From contig JAFMSR010000008.1 of NCBI GenBank assembly GCA_022818135.1, positions 29,606,613-29,670,612 on the forward strand: a stretch of 64,000 bases of DNA. The letters run 5' to 3'. Below the pieces are notes generated by a model. The model saw only the letters and a program-made list of their open reading frames with translations. It ran no database searches and had not been told where the DNA came from. Shown here piece after piece: positions 34,993 through 48,879 of the stretch (position 1 is the first letter of the stretch; the number at the start of each line of letters is the position of its first letter). The stretch is from Saxidomus purpurata. Taxonomy: Eukaryota > Mollusca > Bivalvia > Venerida > Veneridae. A program made the translations under genes and the position numbers.

Positions 34993-36649
34993 GATTCAAA
35001 TGTACGTGTTTCTACGAGGGTTGTACAAAGATTTTGGAAAGCGGTCATATCATAAGAAGAGTACACTTCCATAGCAAGCAATCCAGTGGTCCAAAGAAAT
35101 GAACAAATTGAGTAATATACCAAACTTATAGAAAGACTCTAAAATTTATCGGATCATCGACATAAAAAGAAAATTTTGGTGCATCCAATATGGCCGCCGT
35201 TTTAGCTACAATGTATAGAATGTTTTTCCTTAATGTCCAACTTTAAAATACTTATCAAAAAGGCAGACGAAAAAGAAAAAAATAATTATACCTAATATTT
35301 AAGTACGATATTTTAGTTTCATACAGGGTCACAGGTTTTTTATGGCGTGCGCCTAATTTTCGCTATATTAGCGAGCTGAGAGAGTCGCGAAAAATTAGAA
35401 TGAGCGAAAATTTAGTACAATATTTCACGAAGTTTTATATTCGCATTACCGGTGTTCCTAATTTCAGTTTGCACACCGGTGTCTGCATAAAATTAGAACG
35501 CCGTGCTGTTTGATTTAAAATCAATATCGCGAGTGGAAATAATTATCTGTATACTCCGGGTATAATGCATGACTTAATTTTCTTAAATATTTTATATATA
35601 AATAGCAATATACTTCTATATACGTAAGCGAAAATCAATCATAATACGATTAGCACATTATCTAACACGAGCTGTATAATTATCGTTTCAAATAAAGTGT
35701 CTTGTGTTTACCTGAAATCAATATCAGGAAGGTGTTACATACTTGCCTCTGTGCGAAAGTTATTATCGATGTGCCATAAAACACCTTTCATTCATTCATT
35801 CATTGATACAATGTTATGGTTTACTCATTCTTTTAATGTACAAGACATTGTGTTAATAAATGCATAAACTTACATAATGGTTTCACTTTTCATTGTTCAT
35901 TTTAGCAAAGTAAATAAAAAAAAAAACGTGACAGTTCAGGATATCGGTATACCGGTAAATAACACTGTCATACAGTGATCTCCCTTTGTTTTCACGGTAT
36001 GTTTTCTTCGGTTTCAATGTAATTTCGCCCTTAGTTAAAAACGCGAAAATAAAAATCACCACTTTCAAAATCGCGAACATCAGATTCGCTAATATTAGAT
36101 CTGCAGCGTCGTATTTCAGTAGCACCTTAAGTGATTTATAAAGTTGTTTTACGTAAGTCCAGAATTGTAATTATTATAATTCGTTTAAAAGTGATTGTGT
36201 GTAATTTCATCATCATTACAGATAATGGTCATGGGAGATTTGATAAATTTTCAACATTCTGCAATGTACATTCTCCTTATAAAATTATCTTCTTAAGGAA
36301 ATTGTTAAGTTTGAGGAAAATCTTAAGGTTTGACTTAAGACGCTACTGGAATATGACCCCAGGACTAAAATCGCGAAATATGATGTACCCGAAAAAAACA
36401 ACTCAATATACGGTTTTTAAGGTCAGACCGTCAAAATAACCAAAACGAAATCTCTGTGTCACCGAATTACTACATTTGCACTTGTGTTGATTCAAACCTG
36501 TGTGATGTAGCAAGTCATGTTTGCTATAAAGGATATCTTATAAGCATGTGCTTATATTTTACAACAATTGTATGCAAATGAAATTGGTTGCCATGGAGAA
36601 ATGCAAGATAGTGTCAAAAATTGTTACTATTTTTCACAATGGCAGCTTC
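34993..36649 (-). repeat. Dispersed repeat family Q and TTCGCG-type fragments
   Basis: The complement of 35080-35310 matches 45080-45300 in order (CCTTTTTGATAA, GTTGGACAT, GGCCATATTGGA, CCGATAAA, TATTACTCA). Fragments rich in CGCGAA (35390-35460, 36030-36130, 36350-36420) are related to the element at 52-800. A short (ATTC)n run is at 35787-35803. The frame 36131-36439 is part of this repeat and not a gene. Confidence 0.55.
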
Positions 36650-38505
36650 TTACATGTTTGTTTTGCTTCCATATATAACTTGTCTATTTCAAAAGTGTTT
36701 TGACAGGGGGTGTTTTCCTCAGGCGTGGACAGAGGAATAATGGGGTCGCTAGGGAGACGTTGACAATTACATGGGAATTACATTATTAAGTGCATTTGGG
36801 ATATTATTTACAAGGGTTTTAAACAATAAATTGATTTATTGGGCGGAGAATTACAGTGTATACGTGGAGGCGCAAGCTGGTTTTAGGTCAGGAATGGAAA
36901 CAATAGATAATATTTTCATTCTTAATTCGGTTATATCACACTGTTCCAATAGAAACGAAGTTCTTTTCTGTGCATTTGTTGATTTCAAGAAAGCTTTTAC
37001 TTTTGTTGTTAGGGATATTCTGTGGTACAAATTAATAAAAAATAGTGTCCGAAGAAAGATAATAAATGTTATCAAGTCAATGTATAAAAATGTCAAGTCA
37101 AAAGTAACATTTATGAATGAAGTAAGTAAAGTTTTGTCCGCGATTTAGGCGTGAGACCAGGGGAGTTTTCCCCCTTTTATTCAGCATGTATTTAAAGGAT
37201 TAGGAAGAAACTTTGATGTTAAATGGTGTTGAAGGTATTGATATCGGCTCTTTGAAGTTATGTATACTTTTATAATGCTGATATTTTATTATTTGCAAAT
37301 ACTGCAGAAAACCTGCAGAAAATATTGGATATTTTATCAGAGTATTGTACAAGATGGAAGGTTGTGGCGAATACAGAGAAAACAAAAAGCATGGTATTTA
37401 GAAAGTCCGGTAGGTTACCCCAAAATCTCATATTTTCCTGTATTGTAACTCAGATAGAAATAATTAGAAAATTTAAGTCACAGGGTCACAGAGTAAGACG
37501 GCCAACATACTTTAAAATGTCACAGGACGCGAAAAATGTGCAGCCTGACCGGGATTCAAACCCGGGACCCGGTCAGGCTGCACATTTTTCTCACCCTGTG
37601 ACATTTTTAAGTCCGTAACCGTGACATGTACAAATTTACAGATGCATTCCCTAAACACAGATTTGATTTGTTTGACAAAATGATATCACCCATTATCAGT
37701 TATGCATCCAAAGTAATGGGATTTTATAAGAATAGTAATACTGAACGCATACATCTGTAATTTTGTAAACGTTTGTTAGGAGTAAAAGTAGGCACTCAAA
37801 ATAGTTTTGTTTATGGTGAAAGTGGCAGATTTCCGTTTAAAGTTTTATGGCAAACTAACATTGTAAAATATTGGCTAAAGATATGCAGGAGCAGAGATGA
37901 CAAATATACAAAAATAATATACAAATGACAAATGGAGATGCAATTAATAACATACAAAGTTTTAAAAAAAATGGGAATTAAATGTGAAAAATGTACTTTC
38001 CCAAGGGGTAAGGGATTAAATTTTTTTAGATCAGAGTTTGAACAAAGAGTGAAATATATTTATGTTCAAATTGGGAAGAACAATTAGAAAATTCGACAAG
38101 AGCTCTATTTTACAAAGAAATTACAATTTTCGGATATTATCAATATTTAGATATAATTTAAATCCAGAAATATCGTAAATCATTCACAAAATTAAGAATC
38201 TCTTCACACAGACTATAAATTGAAATTGACCGATGGCATGAACCTATAGTATTCCTATTGATTAAAGACAATGTAAAATTGTAACAAATTAGAGGATGAA
38301 TTTCATTATATAATCGAATGTCCATTATACACTGAGTTAATAATACAATACATTAAATCATATCAAACTTTTATGGAAAAGGCAAAATTTTATAAAGTTT
38401 AGAGAGTTGATCAATGCAAAAAATGTAAAAATTATTAAAAGTCTTGCTGTTTATGTGTATAAAGCTTTCGAGAGGAGGTCACAAATGTTAAAATATTTAT
38501 AATAG
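36650..38505 (+). pseudogene. Degraded, 5'-truncated LINE reverse transcriptase
   Basis: Reads CFDRGCFPQAW just before 36720, then NYMGITLLSAFG (canonical N-Y-R-G-I-T-L-L-S block), the FVDFKKAFTFV motif (A motif with D to T at the usual FD), a frameshifted RPG..SPLLF block at 37153, and LSEYCTRWKV..TEKTKS thumb at 37335. After an insertion at about 37470-37620 it resumes at 37650 with FPKHRFDLFDKMISP and LLGVKVGTQNSFVYGESGRF, the same order as in the LINE at 1885. A C...EDEFHYIIECPLY zinc-knuckle-like end lies near 38300. Several stops and shifts: dead. Possibly inserted into family Q, which flanks it on both sides. Confidence 0.82.
37513..37608. repeat. Foldback with tRNA T-arm-like core, inside LINE 3
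   Basis: Arms ATGTCACAGG..GAAAAATGTGCAGCCTGACC and the complement GGTCAGGCTGCACATTTTTC..CCTGTGACAT surround GGGATTCAAACCCGGGACC. The complement of the core, GGGTTTGAATCCCGG, is a tRNA T-loop/B-box sequence. It interrupts the LINE frame. Confidence 0.7.
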
Positions 38506-38799
38506 AGTAGACATACGTAACACATTGTTTTGTGTTTAATTGTTGTTTTTTTTTTAATATTAATGATATATTTAAAAGACACTGTCTCTCCCGATTTTTA
38601 AAAATTGCGGGTAACATTGTTATACCTGTATATTGTCATTATTGGGTATCTTGCCATGTCACATATTGTGTTTCTGTATATATGTTCATGGGCCTTATTG
38701 GCTTATTGCATAATACAGATTTATTTCTTTCATGTAATCTAGTCAGGGTATAAAACATTTATAGCAAAAGTAAGTGTAAATAAAGCACAATCATATAAG

Positions 38800-39340
38800 C
38801 ATGTGTTCTACGTAAGCGCTTAAACAAATACGATATTTTGAGTTTCATACGTTATGTACTTCAAGATTATTATAAAGATCATCTCAAAGGTCAAAAGTTC
38901 AAACTTATCAAAACCTCATTGGGTCTTCTGTTCATTAGAAACAACTCCTGTTTAATAGTATATTGATAATGTTACACAGAAAAATATTTAAACTTTTACC
39001 ACTTTGTTTGAATAAAATTAGTTTTCATGGTTCTGTTCAAGATGGCGTCTTAAGTTCTCATATGCAAATGAGATATGCATAAGAATTTGTACAAATAAAA
39101 TACATACCAAATTATATGGACTTTTTATTCAAACGAAGCAAATCTTGTTTGATATCAATACTGTTCGTCATAGAAGCATTTTTTCTTATAACCATTAATT
39201 TTAGTATGAATAGAATTAGTTGTCATGGAGAAATGCACGATGGCGTTGAAAATGGTTTGTGATAATAGGCCGCTTCACTGTATATAAAAGCAAAACTAGA
39301 ATAGAGACATTTTCTAAGTGGAAAAAAGTAAACAAAATCA
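38800..39340 (-). repeat. Dispersed repeat family Q, continued
   Basis: Contains CATGGAGAAATGCACGATGG (39223), like GCCATGGAGAAATGCAAGAT at 36591 and the complement at 44863, plus AATACGATATTTTGAGTTTCAT matching 45037 in complement. Confidence 0.5.
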
Positions 39341-41639
39341 TATGAATACAGAACATGCTACACGAACATAAACTAGAGATCAAAGGTCAAAGCAATGCAC
39401 GTAAAGATGAAAAAGACACATGGACTGGTACAAAAAGCTTAGCTAGTGTATGACAACACCACAGACGCTAATGATTCTGTGTATAGTTGGATACCTCACA
39501 TAAAATTACAGGTTAAATAACAATACCCATCAAAGAAGGTAAAAACAGAAAAATTATTTGTTGCAAAGTCAAGGCATATTTATGTTGACATTTAATGGTC
39601 AAACTAGTCTAATAGTGTATTTGATGCATGCTTTTTCATGTTGGTTTATCATACTTTTAATCGTTGCGTTTTTGTTTTTGATAGTGGCACTCAGCACTCT
39701 AATTTATTTGTGAAAAAATTTCAGTAGATAAAATAGGTCTACATTTAAAGTTTTATCGTAGGTTAAAAAGCATACAATTATCACCATGACTGTGGTTTCT
39801 GCAAGGAATCCTTTTTATCACTTAGGACCACTACTTATCACATATGATAAAGACAATAAAGCCTTAATGAAAGGGGGTTATCAAACATTTCCAAGTAAAG
39901 ATTTAATCATATAGAACAACTATTTACCTTTAATGTAAAACGATAACTTTAACTAGGAAAATGAAGCATATACAGCCAAAATAATACTTAAGTGGGAACA
40001 GGATTGTTAACGTAAATAATTTATATAGATATATATTTAACTTTAGGCCATACCAAAATGCTTCTTTATTTTGCGTCAACCCATTGTTCGAAAACGTTTT
40101 TAGCTACCCCGAAAAAAACACCAAACGAAGCCTTCCAAAACACGAGCTAGTTTTGATGCCATCCTAGCCACAGTAGAGCTGCAAAAGTTCCTTATTCCAT
40201 GTTTGACTTAATATTTATGCATAACACATTGGATTTTCTATGAATTATTATAAAGATATTTTCAAAAGGTTGTGTTTGCACATGTACATCTCAAAGACTT
40301 AATTCTAGATATCTAATCTCAACAAGGAGTATTTGCCTACGTTTAAGAAGCATGACTTTTGTGCACTTACATCAAAATTCAGTTCACACTTTACTTCAGT
40401 GGTCAATGATAGACATGTATTATGAATTTTAAGTTTAAAAATGAATTTCACAACACAAAATGCTCTAGTAAAGCATTTAATATTAACAGTCATTTCAATG
40501 ACACAAGAACAATGTATCGGACATTTAATACCAATGATATCTCTTCTGAAAGCTGGATACATTCCAAGTTTTCCAGACACGTTTGCAGGACTTTTGACTT
40601 TAAAAGCAGTACCTTAAGGTGAGACAATGATGTAGAACAGACAGGCACATATTATATCGTTTACTGTAGCTTTATCGAATGATTCTTCCGATTCAGTCAA
40701 ACATGATAATCGTTCTTTAAGAAATACAATGTAATATTTTTCTTTAATTTTCAATCGCACCTCGTGACAGGGTCTTGGATAAACTTAGATACATGCTTAA
40801 CCTGAACGCTTTTTGTCTGAAATTGTTTATACTTTAAATAAGTGTAAAAAGCTACCGACACTTTTACATACGTTCTTGTTAACCTTAACTGTGTTGTCGT
40901 TATTGTCAAAGATTTGACAATTAGTGTAATGGATCGTTTTCATCTCTACAGGCTGTTGAAACCCTCTTTCTCGGGCACTGTACATTGATCTAAAATGGTA
41001 AAGTTTTCAGGTTTCTCTACTTTAAACGCAAACTAGCCAAGGATGACTTTACAACCTTATTTACCTTTGACAGCCACAATATCTCCTTTTGAGACGGAGT
41101 TAAATTGCGTGAATGTAAAAACTATTACTATTAAATGATTGATAGCAAACAATATGTTTGAGCGTTTGGTAGACTATATGCCACGCCTTAATGTCCTTGC
41201 ACAGTAATAAACACAATGACATGCAAATTGTGCTATTGTAAGTAGACCATTTTTCTACATATGGACAGGGTATATTTTACAAATTTCAAAGTTACAGATA
41301 TGAATAAATCATGATAAAAACCCTTTCAATCTAAAGAGAAAGCATGTAGTGATGCTACCAAAACGCTTAGAACTATTTGATGAGCATTTTATCAAGGTCC
41401 GTCCAAAAGAGCACTTATGTTAGCTTAATATCTGGATGAGACCCCGGCATGTCTCCCGTCATGCCTAAAAAACAAAATTGCTTTGAACTACCAAGCACCT
41501 ACATTCCTTTGTATGCGAATGATTTTTAAACGGCGTCATCATCTTGCCATTCAATATTAGACTGTTTCACCATTATTATATCATACTGCGAGATCGCGGG
41601 GCTGATCAGAAGGCCTCAAACATATCCGTCCGCAGTCGC
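39341..41639. other. Intergenic, nothing recognised
   Basis: 2.3 kb of AT-rich sequence without coding frames, repeats or inverted repeats that I could find. Confidence 0.45.
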
Positions 41640-42012
41640 TTAAAGGGACACACCCTATAACTGATGCAAAACTAAATAACCTCCAAACCATAAATATTAA
41701 AATCTTTGGAAGTAATATAACTTAACCTAAAAGTTTCAGCTAGGCATTCCAAGTCATTATCGATAAAATTAGCGGTTTGAAATATACTGCAGTACCGTAA
41801 ACCATTCAATGATCTATGTAGAGTTGTTGTTGTACAATTAGTGGGTGGATGCGATTTATTACAGAAAACCTCTATAGTAATTAATTGTGGTAAAATTTGA
41901 CGCCATAGGTTCTTCTTTGAAATTTGAATTTATTTATCATTTTACGTTTGATTGCACACATAATCTATGTTTCAAGAATATAATCTGCTAGATGTAGGGA
42001 GTGCCCCTTTAA
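41640..42012 (+). mobile_element. 373-bp MITE with TTAA ends, copy 1
   Basis: TTAAAGGGACACACCCTA at the left and GTAGGGAGTGCCCCTTTAA at the right form imperfect inverted ends flanked by TTAA, the target site duplicated by piggyBac-type transposases. A full second copy is at 60460-60836 and a truncated one at 8484-8599. No coding frame. Confidence 0.85.
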
Positions 42013-42229
42013 CATGAAATCGATTTCATATTGCCTTACCATGAAAGATGCACCTGTAAATGGGCGGATATATAATGTTAATTTAAAGAAAAAGAAGACA
42101 TGTTTGTAAAACACAAATGCCCCATTGATGCAATCAGTAATGAGGGAAAAGACGAACTATGCAAGAAACCGTTTTAAAGTAAAAGTTACTATGAGATTGG
42201 CGTAAGACCTTATAAACTGAAAATGAATA

Positions 42230-42865
42230 GGGGTCACCTAATGGTAATAAAAAATCAAGTTTGAAAAATGTATGCCGACTGGTCTATGACTAATGACTCA
42301 GAAACCATTTCAATACAAAAGGTCCCGGAAACCTATTCCTTTGACCTACTGATCTCTAAATCAATAAAGGTCATCTGCTGGTTATGACCAACCTCCACAT
42401 CAAGTTTCAGAATGCTAGACTTGAACTTTCTTGAATGATCTTCCGGAAAACCGTTTTACTATTCCGTGTCTCTGTGACCTTGACCTTTGACCTACTCATT
42501 TCAAGATCAATAGGGGTCAAATGCTGGTAATGACCAACCTCCACATCAAGTTCAAGATGCTAGACTTGAATGTCTCGAGTTATTGTCCTGAAACCGTTCA
42601 ACTATTCTGGGTCACTGTGACCTTTACCTTTGTCCTACTCACCGCAAACTCGAAGGGATTATAAAGTGGTCATGGCTAACCTCCAAATTTAGTTTCATGA
42701 TGCTAGGCTCATGCATGAGCGAGTGATAACTTAGTATCCGAATCCCGTTATACTATTCCGGTTCACTGTGATATTTTCCTATGACCTACTGACCTCAATA
42801 CATCCACATAAATGTTTAAGGTCCTAGGCCCAAGCGTTCTCGAGATATCATCACGAAACCACTTG
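42230..42865 (+). repeat. 145-bp tandem repeat, about 4 units
   Basis: ACCAACCTCCACATCAAGT occurs at about 42387 and 42533, with a diverged copy near 42675; TCACTGTGACCTTTGACCTACTGACCTC-like phrases recur between (here 42475, 42615, 42765). Units diverge rightwards. Confidence 0.8.
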
Positions 42866-43780
42866 TTAGATATAAAAATAACTAGTTTCAATAATAAATT
42901 AACTTTCGGTGGCAATTTTATACATAAAAGAAAAAATAAATTATTGGCTAAGACCCCTTCTGTGTAAAAAACAGGTATGCGTGTCCCCCATAAAGTCTAG
43001 AATACCTCTCCCCCTATATTTTGGTACAATTTTGCACTCAAAGTTTTATTTGACCTGTGATGAACACAGAAGTAAAACATTTACAGCTGTGACCCCTTTG
43101 AACCTAAGGCACGGGTTTAACTGTTGGTGAGTGCTCTGTTTGGTTATTTCTTAAATCTTTTCCTGATAACTTTTTAATATCCCTTTAAAAATGTAGATAT
43201 CATAAGTGGTATTTTCCCTTTTAAGTAAAGAAGTTGCCCAACTGGTTAAATGACTTAGCTGCATTGGGGCCTACAGTTATTGAAATCATGAATCATATGC
43301 TGTTCAGGCAACAATGCTTATCCTTTAAGAATTAAATGTCCTCAAAAATAAATCAGGAAATGCCAGTTTTACAACCGGCATGCGGTGATAAATTGTATTA
43401 TTAACAAAATTGATCTGACCTGTTTAACCAAACAAACATACTCAACAAACACATGTTGGTTAGTTTGGCAAACCGAAATTTGTCCTAAAACATGCCATTG
43501 ACTTTGTAAAGCTGCTTTGGTAGATATTATTATTTATTGTCCTTTAAACCAGACTATACATACATATAATTTAGTCATACTAACAGACTAACAGATCATC
43601 ACATGTCAAATGATAGTGAATAAAGCAGCTATCTTGAAAGTCATTTTGAATTTCTCTATTGTAGCTTATTATATTTTGGTCAAGTATGTACTAGTAAATA
43701 CATGATTGTACTAATTCAAGAATCGCCTTATGCTATCTTATACTTTTGGATTAACAGAAGAAATTACGTAAAATAATCGT
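42866..43780. other. Intergenic, nothing recognised
   Basis: The 73-codon frame at 42909 has no supporting feature. Confidence 0.4.
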
Positions 43781-45315
43781 ACTTCTTCAGTAATATATTT
43801 AACCTGACAATGACCTTGATAATGACCTTGCATGATAATTTAAAAGTAATTTTATAGCACAAATCCTAATGAATGTATTATTTGCATCTTTGTTTTCCTT
43901 TATATACATATATTTCATACTATCGTTTCCAATTCATAAAATCCCATGAAAATTATAACGGACTTTTCAATTTCGCCACCAGATTATCTGCATAACGGTG
44001 CTGACGCATTTGAAATCAAGATCCAATTCAGTTAGACACTGGTTCAAAATTTGTATTTATTAGATGCAGACTTTATAAAAGCATGGGGTATATTCCTTAC
44101 GTGTGACCACAGTGCATAAATATTTGATGTTGCTTGTCGATGTCAGTGCAAATGCTAGCACATTAGTCAAATATTCTTTAATTTTGTGGCGGTAAATTTG
44201 TGTTCCGACGACAATCTCAAGGAGAACAAGTAATGACTTAGTTTACTAGAGTTCGTAACCACTGGAGGTAAATAACTACAACAAGAACTGGCAATCAACT
44301 TAAATGGTAACACTGGTATAATAGAAGCACATGCATAAGTAACAGTATGTATATTAAATAGGACTTGCTGCATAATATACTTTTAAATCTAAAGAAGAAG
44401 TAATGAGATATGAGTTATGTTATATTTGGTCATTTTGACCCTTTGACCTTGAATATGACCTTGATAATGACTTTGAATTAATCTAGAAGTACTCTTATTT
44501 ATAAGTACTGTCTAGTAAGAGAAATTGCATTTGCATCTTCGTTTGCATAAATGAGAACCTGATACATGTATTGTGACATAATGGCGGCCATTTTAATGTT
44601 AAACAAGACTTGCTTTATCATACAGTTTAAATGTATACACAACAAAAATGATATGGAGAAACTGTTACAGTGATTATTGTCATTTTTTTATCTTGCCTAT
44701 CATATTGATAGTGACCTTGTATTTAACTAAAAATATCGAATTTATTAAGTTATTAAACATGTTTATATTACATTTTTGCACTTTTTTACCCATAAATATA
44801 TTAAACCTTTACTAACTTAAAAACCTGATTTTGAAAAATGGCAGCCCTTTTTTTGGCACCATGTTGCATTTCTCCATGGCATACGATTTCATTTACATAG
44901 AATGTTTGCTAAATAAGACCATTTGCATATAAGACACTATGTATATCAAACGTGACTGGTTTGAATCTTCAGTAAAACAGCGATTGTTTGGCAAATTAGA
45001 CCTTAAATATGACCATGATAGTGACATTGAAACTAAAAATATCGTACTTAATTAGTACTTTTCAGTACATATGTTTATGAGTGTTTCTTTTTCATTAGCC
45101 TTTTTGATAAATATTTCATAGTTGGACATCGAGAAAAAACGCTATTAACAAAAATAGTGGCCATATTGGACACCATCTTTAATTTTTCAGTCCGCTCCTA
45201 ATGTTTTCAGTTTATGCCGGTAGTCCGATAAACTTTAGAGTATCCCAAACACCTTTGTATATTACTCATTTTGTTAATATTTGTTGCCCTGTTACTTCTG
45301 CTATATAGTCTCTAT
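43781..45315 (+). repeat. Dispersed repeat family Q with 270-290-bp loose tandem units
   Basis: TGACCTTGATAATGACCTTG-like phrases recur at about 43810, 44450, 44712 and 45003, each followed by AATAT/TCGTACTT-like sequence and then ATGGCGGCCAT- or ATGGCAGCC-like words. The end (45080-45315) is the complement of 35080-35310. Confidence 0.6.
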
Positions 45316-45320
45316 TTTAT

Positions 45321-45590
45321 CAAGATAGTATGCGACCTGACGTCAAAAAAACACACTTTAAGATTAGTTTTGGTCAACAGATAAATTCAATCAACTAATG
45401 ACTCGCATGGGGATTTAGCGTAGATCCTAACAATAGTAATAAACTAGAAAATGGGTTACTCGCGCATTTTCCCCCACAAAATTGCAATTAAGTAAAGTTT
45501 TGACATCTCGAATAATGCTTGTGAAATAATAACGGCGTGTGGACTGTCGTCTGGTGTTTTTTCGCGCAGTGTTCAATGCCTAGTTTTGCA
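45321..45590 (+). repeat. Partial copy a of the GGTAGTATGCGACC family
   Basis: Starts AGATAGTATGCGACC and then jumps to the TTAGTTTTGGTCAACAG and CACAAAATTGCAATTAAGTA part of copy b, an internal deletion of about 300 bp. Confidence 0.75.
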
Positions 45591-45837
45591 AATATATATT
45601 GCCGCAGCTTGAAGGCCATTTAAAGAATTACGTATGGATTTTGAGATGAAAACAACTGATATAGTGTATAGTATGTCAGTCATAACACTTTAAATGCTCT
45701 GTACCTAAAAACAGTTGTCTGCAATTATGTTTCAGTATTAGCAATGCAAGCAAACGACATCTATAATATATATGAAACAGTTACCGTTTTTTTTAAATAT
45801 GATTTACTTGTAATATCACTGTTATCTCTCACTGATT

Positions 45838-46010
45838 AATGGGTATTGAGTTCGAGCCCTGCTACACACCGTTTCTGAGAAAGTTGTCAGTTACTTATGG
45901 AGGATGATAGTCTGGTTCTTGCCAGGAATGATGGTTAGGCAAACTGCCCGCCTGTATACAACTGCAATACTATCGAAAACGGATGTTAAACCACCCTAAA
46001 AACGATATAC
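45838..46010 (+). repeat. SINE fragment with B box
   Basis: GAGTTCGAGCCC is a good Pol III B box; the A-box half is missing or too diverged. A SINE-like body to GGATGTTAAACCACCCTAAA follows. Confidence 0.5.
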
Positions 46011-47836
46011 TTTGTAAGAAACTTTTTATTTATTAAGTGTTGACTATTTCTTTCAATACATTTAACATAACTAATAATAATTAACCAGCAGACAGAAATA
46101 ACTTTCATAAAGTTCCATTATTGCTTCCGAGACACTTCAACATTGAGTTAGAACTAACTGTTACCCTGTCATAAAAATGTAGACAGGTTATCATCATAAA
46201 AAAAATCTTTGACAAGGTATCATTGACTTCGACGAAGGATTTTGCCTACACGAGGTACTGCGTTATGGTAAAACTTCAATGAAACTCTATATCATTTGAT
46301 TGCATGGAGTTTTTACCCTATGTGTCATAAAATTGCTGTAAAAGGATATCGCGAGAGTATCAAACTAGCTTTGAAAAGTTCAACATGAAAGAAATGCAGC
46401 GTAGTAGTACCGGTCACGATAACCTTATCATGATAGTGTTTATGTTTCCGTAAAGTTTTTATATAAATTAATACACTTTGCTAATTATTTATACCACGTG
46501 TTATTTTAAAATAATTTGCAAATGCATGTACATTTGTACTGTTAAAATGTAGACGGTGTCTTAATTCAGACAAAATAATCTGATGTTCCATTTATCTTTG
46601 TAAATCGTTTATAGGTATACTATAACCTAATAACAAAGCTATATTGAAGATATTTGTGAAAAATGATACTAAGCAAAGTAAAGTCCATAAAGCGTGACAA
46701 ATAAATGCAGTTTAAAACTGCGTCATATTGTACATTTTGCAAACTTATGTCGCTGCCTTGTCAAAATGCGTTTTCGTTTTCTTTGTTGCAAAATCATTGA
46801 CAAAACTACTTCGCTATGCTTGTATAAAGCAGTGTCAGGTAAATCTTTCGTAGAAATAAGAATCAATTTAGCCGGTAAGACATGTTGTAAAAATAATTAT
46901 GCGAGTAATTTAACAACGAACAAGATTATGCAAAGTATGATTATGAAATATAAGATACTAAAGGTGTCGACATCTTTAACAAATATAACCTGTAACAAGC
47001 AAAAGCTTACAAATAGTTTAGGTTATAATCTTACACCAATGTCAAAATTGAATAATGGTTCAAGTTACGGAAATTATTGGTAGGCCTACCGTTTATCCAC
47101 AGAGTCTTGCTTTAAGAGTTGATTCCATGAAAATATTTTTGTGTTACAAGAAAGAGAATAAAATTTAGGAATGCGGGATCAATAAAACATATCTGCGTTA
47201 CAAAACACAAACTTATATTCACAGGAAAAGTGTAATATTTTTTAAAATAAAAATGGCAGATATCAACTAAATTTCTGAAAGAACGTATACACAACAGTTT
47301 TGTTGATAAATGTCATGTTTAAACAAAAATAGTGAAGAGAGTCTGGGTAAACTGTGTCGTAATATTGATTATGTTGACTGGAAAAGTGTCATTTGAATTA
47401 ATCTGTTGGGACCAAGCAGTATACTAATCTATCTTATCGCTAGAAGTACACATATAGTGGCCAATTCACATGTAAACCCATGAAACAACCATGCAGGGAG
47501 ATGTATGTACATTTGTTATACACATGGAGTTGATTCACCGCTAAAATATTGTTAAGCGGCTGTAATAATAGAGTCCTTACATGGCCTTTGGTATGAAAAT
47601 TGATTGTCCCGGCCATGGGGACAGCCAAGTTTACGATATATGTACCCCCGTATGGCTTCTTCAGTAGAATGTTTCATACGGTTTTAGAGCGCCAAACGAA
47701 GTTTTTCTTTGACCGCAGATTATCATGCCAAACATGTTATTGTACCAAGACATTGACATTCACGTGTATTTTGATAAAACCTGTACTAGATATTATCAAA
47801 ACTTAATCCCCTTTCAAGTCATTAGTTGATTTTATC
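46011..47836. other. Intergenic; longest anonymous frame 46694-47083
   Basis: A 129-codon frame starts at GTG within AT-rich DNA; rich in K, N, L, S, T with no motif and no exon signals. I do not support it as a gene. Confidence 0.4.
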
Positions 47837-47860
47837 AGTCGCCGGTGGAAACCGGCGACT
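47837..47860. repeat. Perfect 10-bp GC-rich hairpin
   Basis: AGTCGCCGGT, loop GGAA, ACCGGCGACT. It stands out in AT-rich surroundings; likely a transposon-end scrap or structured RNA piece, with no proof for either. Confidence 0.7.
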
Positions 47861-48040
47861 ATATTTGATACACTTTAGGATTCTTCAGCCGGTAGGAGAA
47901 GCTATTTATTTGTATGAACTTGTTACAATTTTGTTCTGACATCTTACATTGATTGACACAAAAAAAGCTATTTTAAATATCGCGAAGGAAGTTGAAGTTC
48001 GCGCTAAAATTGGCCCTTTTAATTAAAGGGGAATAACTGT

Positions 48041-48558
48041 TTAAGGTAGTATGCGACCTTTGTCCGACGTCAGACGTCAAAAAGCGAGTTTTCTCCGATT
48101 GTTATGAAATTTTGCCTAATGGTACTAAAACGTATTGCACGCATTGTGATTGTTTTAATTTTTTCATTTTACATTTCGTTTCCTAGCAGCGCGACGTCGG
48201 ATGTCGGTGGTGTAAAATCGACGTTTAACAAGCATACCTGATTCAAATATGACCCTAGTGAGATTTAGATAACACCATATGCTAGCTCTCCACCTGCGGA
48301 ATACGTTAATATAAAGTTTTAGATGCTTTATCTGTCCATATTTCCAGCGCGAACATTTAATACTGAAAATCCGCCCATTTCTTCGCCCGAAATTGTGACT
48401 CCCGACTCACTTTAAGGTTAGTTTTGGTCAACGGAACAACATTCAATCAACTAACAACTCACACGGTGATTTAACGCAGATCCTAGCAAATAACATCATA
48501 AATTCAAAAAGGGGGGGTCTTCGGGGATTTTTTTTCACAAAATTGCAATCAAGTAAAG
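48041..48558 (+). mobile_element. Copy b of the TTAAGGTAGTATGCGACC family
   Basis: Begins TTAAGGTAGTATGCGACC, followed by GTCCGACGTCAGACGTC. Complement of 51738-52256 over its whole 518 bp with scattered mismatches. The other end of the element is not resolved. Confidence 0.8.
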
Positions 48559-48879
48559 ATGAACGTTGAGTCATAACGTCGTGCGAACTATCGTCTGACG
48601 TTATTACGCGCAGCGTTTGAAATGTTCAGTTTGGTTCAATTTGAACGTCAATTAACTTTTGTACGGGTTTTGAAATTAAATTTTGTACGGGATTTTTGAG
48701 ATTAAAATGACTGACCTAGCGCATTTATGTTAGTCATATAGATTTTGAAATGCACGTGCGTAAAATATACAGGACAGAGATAAATGCGCTACAGCATTTT
48801 CACATGCGTAGAAGCTAGAACGAAACACTTTAGTATCGGGGATTATTTTGAAATATGTAAGAAAAACTTTAAAAATCTT

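Noticed and set aside
46694..47083. 129-codon open frame
   Set aside because: GTG start, low-complexity composition, no motif or splice context.
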